A stretch of 64,000 nt of DNA from NCBI GenBank assembly GCA_008638375.1, contig CM018046.1, positions 40,787,706 to 40,851,705 of the forward strand. The letters are read 5' to 3'. Under the pieces are notes generated by a model. It was not told the origin of the DNA. It saw nothing but the letters and a program-made list of their open reading frames with translations, and did no database searches. Positions 24,401 through 36,400 of the stretch are shown one piece after another (the stretch's first letter is position 1; each line of letters starts with the position of its first letter). The translations under genes were made by a program, and so were the position numbers. Source of the stretch: Nyssa sinensis. Lineage: Eukaryota > Streptophyta > Magnoliopsida > Cornales > Nyssaceae.

Positions 24401-27400
24401 TATTGTATTTATTTATTTGGCAGGGAGTACCTGTTGATGTGATCCATGGTTTTAGTGTTGATTTTGTGTGGAAGAGCACAAGCTTTGATCGGATGCAGGG
24501 GGCAATGAAAACTTTTGCTGTGGATGAAACAAGTGTTAGTGGGTGGGTTTGCTGCTGCCTCATAATTATTGCATTTGTTAATCTCAAGATCTTCCAAGAT
24601 TACTCCTATATATACATTTGTAGAATTAGTTGGTAATTACTTTCAATTAAACTAGAAGCTGTTTGATGGGTTGCTATTGGTATTATCTTTAGATGTTGGG
24701 GAATGCAATTATGATATTGTAGCAACGAGTTTGATAAAATGTTGATTTTAGATTGATAAGCTAACCTTCTAGGTCATGCTGCAAGTTAATATTGGGTTGT
24801 GTGGTGTGTTGATTTCAGCCCATGTCCGAATCGAGATTTTGAATCCTAGCTTGAGGTCCCCACTATATACTGAAAACAGGAATATTGTTTTATGTTTATT
24901 TAGTTGGTCAATGCTCTGGATGGCCTGAATTGACATGTTCGTTATTATTATGTATGCTTAGAGGGATGGACAAGATTAGCTGAACTGTTCATTTGGAATG
25001 AAGTCCTGTTCTCTGTGGAGAACACTGTATGAACTGAATTAACTTCAAATAAGTAGCTAGGAAGCAGAGTGCATTATATGTCATGTACAGTAATAACTGA
25101 AATTATCAAATTACAATAAATTATCTATTTTGGGCTGGGCTGGGCTGGCTTGGCTGATGTTTTAGTCAGTATGGTGCACTTGAAGGTAACTTCAGTCCTT
25201 AAATTTGATTCTGAGCTCATTCAACTTAAAAGAAGCCATTCTTAAGCCTGCCCAGATTTTGAGCAAACAGGCTAATCTCAGGTTAGCCCGGCCCGGCCAC
25301 CTCAACTTTTGTTTTGTTTTGTTTTTAATTTTTTTTTTTTGATAAGTAGATAATTTGTATAAATAGGCGCCCAAGGGGGTGCCCACTAATACAAAAGAAC
25401 CTGAACATCTACAGCCTCAAAGACCCCAAAAAATCTACAAATGAACCTACATACATGGGGTAGGTCTTTTTGGCCCCAAAAAACAGAGGGTGTAAAAATA
25501 AATCCTTTAATATATAGAGGGGGGGGTGTTATTTTTATAATTTTTTTTGGTTATTTGAGATCATATGCCCTTTGTACCTGTATTATTTGCTCTATGTTTG
25601 CTAAATCCACATCCTTCCATGCAGCTACATTTACCATCACTTGTTAGGCCATGAAGTTGAGGTTCAGATGGTCCGTAATACGCTACCTCGTCGGTTTGGT
25701 GCACCAGGTCTTCCGGAGCTCAATGCCTCTCAAGTAGGCTGTCTTGACTTGTACTCAAATTGTATCCCTTCGAATACTATATGCTTTATTCTGCATTTAT
25801 GTTTGTATTGTGTCATACACTTGGTACTTGTTACTCTCTCTCTCACACCCACCTCATTTATTTTGAGAGGCAGTGTCTTTTTTCAAATCTACTGCTAATA
25901 TGTTTGGTTAAAGCTAAAAATTAGAAAAATGTTGTTTGAAACTAAGTTCGGAGAGCAAGAGTGTGAGAGGATGATTTGAAAGGAAAAGAAAGTATTGCTA
26001 TTCTCATGAATGCAAAAATTATATGTAATGTTAATTGAATAGTTGAGCACTGCAATACAAACTAATAGCCTGTAATATAAATCCATACTCACTGATGTGA
26101 CCACTATTGCAATATTGTGGTCTCTTTAGAAAGGGATCCAATGTTTGGTTCTCTCTCTCTCTCTCTCTATCTCTCGCTTGCTCGCTCGCTTGGGTTTTGA
26201 GGTTGGTGGTGGAGACAGAATTAGAACTTGGTTTAACCATTGGTGTGATCAAATGTTCTACAAACAAAAATATTAGAAAATTTTGACTCAGCAAGGGGGA
26301 AGCAGAGTTCTCATAGTACTTGCGTATTTGCAATTTTGTGAAAATGCCCTTGTGAGGATACTGATCTTACCAGTAGCATGGGTGCTTAGGCAGTTTCCCT
26401 TGTGAATAGTGGTTGTAAGATTTCATAGTAGGCATACTTTTCATAGCAACATCTGTATATGAGGAACATGATGAAAATTTCAAGATAAAAACTTCAACTT
26501 GACTAAATTTTCTTTCAAAATAGAACGAGGAATTAAAAACTTAAGTGTTGACTTCAAAATCAAACATCAAGTGATGACATTGTTAGTTACCAATGCCTGA
26601 GTTAAATATTCTTTGGACATGGGTTTTTTACTTCCATCTTGGAAACTAAAAAGATATTGATTGTTCATAACTTCGTAGTCAATTAAGATTAGAGGGTAAA
26701 TGGGTTGGCCCCCCTTGGGCGCTTTAGACTTTCTTAGTCGTGTTCTCTCTTTGTAAATGGGTTCGCCCCCCTCAGGTGCTTTGAATATATAAATACACTA
26801 ACTTATCCAAAAAAAATTGATTTAAAGGGTAAAAATGTTTTATAGGCATACTTTTCCTTAATAATTGTCGCACATCACGATCTATGGCAATCATTGGATA
26901 ATGTTCAATGGAATTTGATGTATTGAAAGTCATTTTTAAATTTACTGGGGTTCAGAAATTTTTTTAAGCAATTTTTTGTTCTTTCTCTTCCCATACTTTT
27001 ATTTTTCTTGTTATGAATAGTGTAAAATTATGTGACAAATTCTAAATATATGTAGTTTATTTGTCTATTGTCATTATTATTCATTACCTAAGAACAGTAG
27101 GTGACCTTCTGGTGAAAAGATTACTTGGGTGCAAACATAACATTAAGGGACTGTGTAACCTTGAATGGTCCAGCATTATGAAATTGGCAAACTGTGCGCG
27201 ACAAGATGCATAAGATAAAGAGTGATTAAAAGGATGGTATGTTGTCATAGTAATAGTTAGCTAGTGTTCATCATGCATTTTGTAGAGTGGTAATTCCTAG
27301 CACTTTTTTATTTTTTGCCTGATAGTTTTATGCATGTGCAGATGTTCTTAATTGTTCTCCTCCTTTTCTTTACTACTTTGAAATGTAGTTTCATTAGTTT

Positions 27401-30400
27401 TATATTTTTCCATTTTCAAGATGTTATATTGTATTGTGATGTTGTTCTGAAGGGTCGTGACATGCTTAATCTGTTGATAGGTTTTTGCTGTAAAAAGTGT
27501 CCTTCAGAAGCCAATAAGTTTGATTCAAGGTCCACCAGGAACAGGAAAAACTGTCACTTCTGCAGCAATTGTATATCACATGGCTAAACAAGGCCAAGGG
27601 CAGGTAAATTCACAAGCATGGTTTCTGTTGTCCGCATTTTGTATTTTGTGACATCATTGTTACTGGTAATTCTCTTCCTATCATGACAGGTTTTGGTTTG
27701 TGCTCCAAGTAATGTGGCTGTTGACCAGCTAGCTGAAAAGATAAGTGCCACTGGGTTAAAGGTAATATATCATTTAGTTGATAGTAAAGCTTTGCCCACA
27801 GTTATACATGCTTTAGTTTTATCTTAGTGTGGTATCATAGTCTCGGTTGATGCATGCATATGTCTAATTTTCACCATAATTGGAGCTTTCCCTCTTCCAC
27901 CCTTTCACTTTGCTAAAGTTTTGAAAGACGAGTTGTATTTTTCCATGTTTTCTAGTTTGTAAAAAATATTATGTACCAAGGTATCTCTTCACCTCCCCAT
28001 ATGGGGAGTTGTTCATGTCCCTTTGGGGGCAAAGAGTGTGTGTGTGTGATTTACCTAGCAAAAAATAAATAAATTATGTAATAAGAATCATTCAATGTAG
28101 CATTTGCTTTGTGACAGAAATGAGATATATATAGAATAAGGTGCAGAAAAAAATTTATTGATGCATTGACATGATGCAGTCCTCTTAAGTAGTCACTGGG
28201 AACTTAAAATATTGTGAAAGTTAAAAAAATGACGTGGCCTAGCTTATCAAAAAAGAAAAGAAAAGGGTATGGGCTGTGTTGCAATCTAAAATCTTTATTG
28301 CCTTGTGATGGGTATCTGGAAAAGGAAGGTACCGTTAGGGGTAACCATTGTGGCATAGGCAATATGGGAAGCATATTTTTTGGTGACAATGCTGTAGATG
28401 GACTTCTTTATTTGAAAGTTTTATTAGTGATATCTTCTCAAAAAACACTTATAATAATACTCATGAAAAAATCACTTGTAATAATTTTTCTCTGTAAATG
28501 TTTGGGAAAAAAGTTATTTGGCTAAAGGGGGGAAGGAGAAAATAAAAAACCTCTAGCTATGTCCTGGCTGAAGTGTAGAGTATTTACCTCTCCATTTTTC
28601 TTAATATCTAGCGACATGAAGAATTAGTTACGACCGAGCGTTTCCTTGAGGGGTATCTCCTCCGCTACCAAAAAAGTAGGTTGGGGTTCAAGTCCCAAAT
28701 GGGACAAAGGAGGTGTTTGCGTCCTACTTATTTAAAAAAATAAACATGAAGCTGTAGTTGTTTAGTTTTACTTTGTTGATTTTGTGCATGGATGTCTCTT
28801 ATTTTCTTGTTTCATTTTTTGCTTATTTATTTGTTTAACAAAACCAGGTTGTTAGGCTATGTGCAAAATCAAGGGAAGCTGTAAGTTCTCCTGTTGAGCA
28901 TTTAACTCTCCATTATCAGGTTTGTTTATTTATTAATGTCATATTAATATTTTGTCATTCAATGCTCTTATTGGTTTTGTGTTTCTAGCACAATGTATCT
29001 TAATATCATTTTATTGCAGGTCCGGCATCTTGACACATCTGAAAAGAGTGAACTTCATAAGTTGCAGCAACTGAAAGATGAGCAAGGTGAGATTCCTTTT
29101 TTTATTATCACACATATATACACACAGATCTTCCCTTCTCTTTACTTCTTTGGGAGATCAATTTTGGGGTTGTAATCAGGGTCTTTCCATTAGACTTTTG
29201 GTTTGCAAGGCTTGGTGATTATTTGGTCAGATAGCTTGTCTGGATTCATTAATTCTGGATAGTCTTTTTTTTTTTTTCTGGTTCATGTGCTATATACTAT
29301 TATATAGGTTTGACTTATTTTCTTTTAGTTTATAAGCTTAGACAGTATTATTCTTAAGCTTTTTGGGTCTCAAGTCCTTGGGTAGGTTCTTAGATTAATG
29401 AGAGCCATAGCCCAAAAGAAATGTGTAATTTTGTTATGCGACGACAACAATTCCAGCCTTGCTTGACGTCATTCTGTTAAGCTCTACTGGTTTCCCTTGA
29501 GTTGGGCCGAGTGTTATTAGATTTTTCTTGGCTCATTTATAGGCCTACTTATATTGTTTATTACAATTTTGAGAGGTAGTGCAAACACGTAATTGCTGGG
29601 GACATCTCACAGACAGGACTTGAACTTGGCTTGCTTACCCTTCTCTAGATTGACATAATGAGCCCTTATTGACTGGCATGACAAAACATGTCTTGTATTT
29701 CTTGTTGATTATTGGAAGTGTCTTGGAAGTTGGGTGGTAGTAGTTAGAGGTCGTTTTACGATACCACCTTGAACTTTTTCGTCTGGTAGGAGCTGAGGTT
29801 TGTGAGGCTGGGATTTATAGGATTTTTTTGGGTTGTATATATGATGTAGTCCATAACTCAATAAAGCATTATCCCAACTATTTGGGATTGGCTAATGCAG
29901 TCCATAAGAAGACAAAATACTGTCTTTTTTCTCTTCTCTTATCAAAAGACAAACATACTCCCGCTTGGACAAGACTGTTTTTTGATAGGTAAGACACACA
30001 CACCCAGTATATGTCCCAATTGGGACTTGAACCCCTCAACCTCCTCTTTGGAAGGTGGAGGTAATACCATTCAAGCATTTAATGGTCTGCTCGGACAAGA
30101 ATATAAAGTATCAATATTTACAAATAAATAATAATGCTTATGAGTCATGCATCAATCCTTACCTGGGTTTTGCGACTAGTGATAGCAGTCTGAAAGGTTT
30201 TTAGGAGGCATGATGATTGGGGACACAGTCAAAAAAACTCTCCTTTTTGGCTCCACCCCTGATGATTTCCATGGCCCAGTTATTGGTTCGGTTTCTCTTG
30301 AGTGATGTCCGCTCCACTTGGGACGTAGATCTAGTTTTGTTGGAGCTGAGCGTTAAACGTTCTTGTTTCTTGTGTTGTACTCCCATTATTTGTATTGTTT

Positions 30401-33400
30401 CCTTCAAACTTTTTATCCTTTTGGATCACAAGTGAAGATAATTAATGTGGCCACTATTGAATATTTCCTTAATGTCTAAATAATTCTCTTAGTTAATTTT
30501 TGCTTATCTAACAGGTTTCAAATCATATCTTAAAACAACAATTTTATTAAGGAAGAAAGAGAAAATATATTGTAGGATGGGGCCTCCTACATCAAATGGA
30601 CAAGAAAATAAACAAATGAATAAAAACACAAACCGCAGAATACAATATTTTTTTTTAATTTTTTGATAAGTAAATGCTAATTGAAAAAAAAAAAGCGACC
30701 AAGGGGGATGCACCACAGTACAAAAAGCAGAATACTTCCCAAGAAGGATAATAATCCTCTTTAATTAACTTGCTGTGGTACCTGATTTCTAGGAAGGAGT
30801 TGATTCACCTTAATGCTTAACCACTTCATCAATCATGATGAAGTTCTACTCCTGTTGGACTGCCTTTGGCTGACTGGTTTTGTGACTTTTCCGAACATAT
30901 CCTGTGACTTTTGTTGAATTTATTTTTAGTTGCTAATTTGTACAATATTTTTATGCATGTTGAGAAATGGTGGAAAATAGCCTGAAATTTCGTTCTTTCA
31001 AAATTTCATGTTTGTTGAGGCGCTGAATAGGATTTGATTTCCTTTTCTTTTTCTTTTTGTTAGTTTTTCAATTAAATCAATGGATAAACAAACCTGCTTT
31101 GCAAATGGCTTGACTGAACTGGTTTAATGTTTGTGGGTGGGATGCGGATGCAAAGTCTTATTTGGAACTTTATGCATCCATCACTTGGACTTTTATTAAT
31201 GGAGTTTTTGTTCTCTAAATTTCTACAGGAGAATTGTCCAGCAGTGATGAGAAAAAATATAAAGCTCTTAAAAGGGCAACAGAGAGGGAGATATCTCAGA
31301 GTGCTGATGTCATCTGTTGCACATGCGTTGGTGCTGGCGATCCTCGATTAGCAAATTTTAGATATCGCCAGGTTGAAATGAATCTGATGTGGCCATTTGG
31401 CAGACATAGAGCAATTCCTATTTTTTGTGCCATTGTTTATATTCTTTTCACCTGGTTTTAGGTACTTATTGATGAGTCTACTCAAGCAACTGAGCCAGAG
31501 TGTCTTATTCCCTTGGTTCTTGGGGTGAAGCAGGTAGTTACTGTAACATCTTTTTCAATCCTACTTGCAGCTCTATCATTATCTTCTTCATTTTTTAATT
31601 AAAGATCTCTATGTTAGGTTGTTCTTGTTGGGGACCATTGCCAGCTTGGTCCTGTCATTATGTGCAAGAAAGCAGCTCGTGCTGGGCTAGCCCAGTCTCT
31701 ATTCGAACGCCTTGTGCTACTTGGTGTGAAACCAATTAGATTGCAGGTGATAGACCTATTGTTGCTTGTATGTGTTTGTGATTCATTTATCTATGTATAG
31801 ATCCATCTAAAATAAGGAGATTTTGCTATTATGGTGGAATTGGAGGTGGGATTAGGCACTTGTAGGACTTCTTGATTGGGAGCTTTTATAATGATTTCTT
31901 GTATCTCTCTTTTACTAGCCGTGTGTTTGACTTTGAATGTTTTGTTCTTTATATTCTTATGTGTCTGCGAATGTCTTGGGTTGAAATACCTTGCAGCTTG
32001 CATGAATCTTACGTTCTTTACAGTACCTTTTAGCCTTTTTACGGGTTCCTCAGGCAATGTTGGTATTAAGTGTTTGAAGTTACCCACAGCTTCAACTTAT
32101 TCTTCATACATTCATGTTGGAGCCAATGTCCAATTATATTAGATTTACATAATTTTCAACTTGTACAAAAAAATGTAATTTTTGACTTCTGTTATTGGAA
32201 TACATTTGGAAGTTGGCGTTAAATATTTGCATTAGATGCTGATTCTATTCGGTAATGAAAATATACAACATTGTTCTTAGGCTTCTTTTGCTCATTTTTT
32301 GTTTATAATTGTTGCAAATTTGCTATTATTTTCATTGGATCAATGGAATCACAATTTGGGTTTCCATATGCAATTAATGATATTCCTCATTGTTGTCCTG
32401 TTAACACTGATGTGGCAAGCCTATTTTGAGGACATGAACTGGGTGATATCGTGTATCCTCATTGTTGACAACGCTGATATTTTCATCTTGTGGTCTTAAA
32501 TTCCAGGTTCAATACCGCATGCATCCATCACTTTCAGAATTCCCTTCTAACAGCTTTTATGAGGGTACACTTCAAAATGGAGTGACCATCAATGAGAGGC
32601 AATCATCAGGCATCGATTTTCCTTGGCCCGTGCCAAACCGTCCCATGTTCTTTTATGTCCAGGTATAACAAAATGTCCATTAACTGTTTTTTGTTAAGAG
32701 TCTGACCACTATCATTATGATTATGAACCAAATTTTTATATGGTTATGCATTAAACTAAATCTTGTTTGCTTATCTAAGAAACTTTTTTGGGGGCATGAT
32801 ATTAATATTTTCTGAAGCAAAGCATGTGTTAACTTGCTGGGTGTGATTTAATTCAGTATTTTTTTTGTGGGGGTGGGAGGGGATGCATTTCTGTGCAACT
32901 CAAGGGCAAGGCATTTAAAAAAAAATTGTTTTAGCTATTTACAGGCATGCAGAATTCAATTATTTCTTTAGAAACATTTTTTTGACTGTATTTTATTTTA
33001 TTTGTTAAATAACAATGTTAGTATATTTTTGGTGTACTTTGCATCTCTCTCTCTCCTTCCCTCCCCTTCCTTCCAAAACTTTGTTTTGAATCTATATAGT
33101 TGTTTTTATAGATGGGACAAGAGGAAATAAGTGCTAGTGGAACATCTTATCTAAATAGGACTGAGGCTGCAAATGTTGAAAAAATTGTGACAACATGCTT
33201 AAGGAGTGGTGTAGTTCCTAGTCAGGTACAACTATATTCTTTGCTTCCTATTTCAATTGATGGAATTTTATTTTATTTTGTGATGTGATGATCTGATTAT
33301 GTTCAACGTTTTACAGATTGGGGTTATAACACCATATGAGGGGCAGCGAGCATATATTGTGAACTACATGTCAAGAAATGGTGCTCTCAGACAGCAACTT

Positions 33401-36400
33401 TACAAGGAAATTGAGGTAATCTGTGGATTCGATTTGCTAGATGCAAGTGTGATTTGATCCTTGGCTGAAAATGCAACTTATAATGTTTGTTCTTTGTAGG
33501 TTGCCAGTGTAGATTCATTCCAAGGAAGGGAAAAAGATTACATAATTTTGTCTTGTGTGAGGAGTAACGAACATCAGGTTGGGCGGCAGTCTGTTTCCTT
33601 TCTTAGAGTGTATTTGTTGGAGTTCTAATTTTGGTGGTAAAGATCCCTGCTAGGTGTTGGCTTTATTCTGGTGTTTTTCTCTAATTTTTCCCCTTCAAAA
33701 TAAGCTGCTAGTGAATATATGTATTTTTTTACGAGCTTTGAATACAGTTTTTATTTTTTTACTTCTTGTGAATGTTATATCTTGCTTGCATTTATTTCCT
33801 TATTCTGAAATTGATCCATGTAAATAAACATAGCTCATAAAAAGAAAATGAGAAGTATTTTAAAATTTTCATATTTTCATTATGAGAGCATAGTTGTTAC
33901 GAAGCAGGCGCCCCAGTACAAGAAAATCGCCTAGGCAATGCCCGCCCCAACCCAGATAATTGGGCGGGCACACAATTCGCCTGGGCAGCAAACTATTGTC
34001 ATTAGCTAAACTCTATATTTTAATATATAATTAACTTTCTACTTCATTATTGTTATTTTTTTCTTTTTTGTTTTGTTGGGGGTTGAATATATCTAACCTT
34101 GATTCTTGAATATGTGAATAAATGAGGTGAAATTAATAGAGTGATTGAAAATATCCCAAACATTAATTATTTGTACTTGAAGCTCTTATATATAAAATAA
34201 ACTCTTAATCTATTTACATACTATTTGCATACAATAGATAAAGCCAATCTTCTTAAAAAATTATGCTAATGTTAAATGATCCCCCAACCATTTATCTCAT
34301 GTTGCCAAAGTAAAACAAACTGCATTTATGACCCTGTTTAATGGTTATTGCTTTGGATTTTTGTCATGTCTGTTCAATGTTACTTTTTGAATTTTCAACA
34401 GATTTTATTATTTAAATGGGTTAACTTTCATTCAAGTGCTTTATATTGCATTATTTATTCTATTTGATTTCTTTGTATATGCTACAATGTTTCTAACATT
34501 GAGACTGTATTTTTGTTTTTTTTTTTTGGCACAAAATAATATTATTAATAGATTGTTGCTGTTGTGTTTTTTGTTTTCATATTTTTATGTAGGGATAATA
34601 ATGTTCTCTCTATTGATTTTATTTCTTATATATAACATGCATTGTGTGAAATTATGAGTTAAAACAATGATTATATTACTTTTGTACCACGTTTTTTGGC
34701 GAGGTAAATTATGACCTAATTGACCTAGGCAGTAAATTAGGTCTGTTGCCTAGGGTTGCTTGGGAAATTTGACAACTATGTATGAGAGAACTAGTGAAAA
34801 TATTACTCTCAATATTCGTTGGCTTCTCCTCATGCCTCCCAATGTTCCCTTAGGTTATGGATCTCTTTTCTATAATAATTGAGGAGAGAAATATTAGAAG
34901 GCGTGTGATTAGTGTGCCTTTTTTCCCCTTCTCTCCTAATCCTGTGGGTCTTGCAAGCACAAGTAAATTTGTTAGTTAATGATCTGACCTGACAACAAGG
35001 TTCAGCATCATATTTGTTTGTTCAATGTTCTGTTTTCAACAGGTCAAAGAGTTTTGGCAATTCTGTTACAAGTCATTTCTTTTGCTAGCCGGTTTTTCAA
35101 ATTTCAAAATCTTTTGATAACTAAGAACTGGTTGGACAGCTCCAGTCCTTGCTCGTGATCCAGCATGGTTTATATTCTGAGTAGCATTTGGGTCATCTAC
35201 CTGTTTGCTGCTTCTGATGAGTGCTGTCGTGGAGGCATAAAAATACCTGTCTAGGGTTGTGGGAGGTAGCAATTGTCACGACCCGGGCCCCAAAGACCCA
35301 AGTAATTACATAAGATTTCCGTAATTATTGCACAATTCAACTCCTATAGCCTACAAGGTCAAAGGAAGTGAATCGTACTTTGAAACAGTCAAGTTTGACC
35401 AAGTCATTGTCATGCTAAGGCCTCCAAAAATAGGTATGTAAAATACTTTGAATTGGGCTTGGAAAAGTCCGCCTTTTGTTTATTAGATATTCAATAATCT
35501 AAAAATGATTTTTAATAAATTTTAGCTCGACGGTAACCTACTTAACTAGGCAGTGGTCAAGACGGGAGTTTTAAGAAATCCAGAATTTTGTTCTTGGAGT
35601 GGAGGGTTGGCTTTTTATTCTTAAGGAATTTGGTCTTGAGATTATTTTTATTGAATCCAAATGGGGGGTACTTCTTTATTTACATTTAATGTCTTAAGTA
35701 AATATTAAATTACTTAAATGACATTTAATGTAAATAAGGTGGGACAGTGACTATAGTGAAGGGCAGAAGACCAGGAGTGAATTGCCTTGTTCAGTGTCGG
35801 TCAGTGGAAACAGACAGTCGTTCGGACCCATATGGCAGTCGTCTGGTTGTGTAAGGCGGATGTCTGGTTGCACCTAGCGGTCATCCGCTTTGTTTGTATT
35901 TTTTCAAAAGTTTGTAATTGCAGTAGCTTGGGTCTAATAGTTTTGGGAATCGGTCTTTAGGGTGGACGTCCGCTTAGTGTAAATGGGGTTTTTAATTTCT
36001 AGGCTTTTAACAACCGGCTCTCAGAAGCGGTTCCTCGAGCGGACGTCCGGTTATTATATTTTGGGGCGTCAATTTTCTAATCGATGCCATCTCCAGTAGC
36101 CAGACGTGACCGGTTCTGGGGGCGGACGTTCGGTCCTTCCCCAAAAGCTAAATTCAGTCCAATTTTTGTAAACTTCCCTGCAATCTATTCAAATACAACA
36201 ACTATCATATTTCATGGTTGGAATTCTTTCCACACATAACTAACAAAATATAAATATACTAATTCACATTCATTGCATTTCATCATTTAACTTAGCCATC
36301 TACAAGGATTCATAATGTATCTAGTTAATTGCATGCCACAAATTTCTGAGTTTTACAATCAACATCAAGACCGATACATGATCTTTACAAAACCATACCA

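Larger units (their letters stand above)
27762..31228 (+). other. UPF1 introns 11-13 with a SINE cluster
   Basis: Between the short exons 12 and 13 lie introns of about 1.1, 0.1 and 2.1 kb. They contain at least three tRNA-derived SINE-like elements and one dispersed repeat tail (30657-30740, minus), described separately. No additional coding sequence was seen. Confidence 0.6.
27481..31746 (+). other. UPF1: UPF1 exons 10-16: RecA1 helicase domain
   Basis: Exons 27481-27603, 27690-27761, 28848-28919, 29020-29086, 31229-31371, 31462-31533 and 31618-31746. Motif I (Walker [10 protein letters not shown]) is in exon 10, [17 protein letters not shown] (motif Ia) in exon 11, [15 protein letters not shown] in exon 12, the helical linker with [17 protein letters not shown] and [13 protein letters not shown] in exon 14, motif [14 protein letters not shown] in exon 15, and motif [16 protein letters not shown] in exon 16. 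All catalytic residues expected for ATP hydrolysis are present. Exons 13 and 14 share a split Gly codon. Confidence 0.94.
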
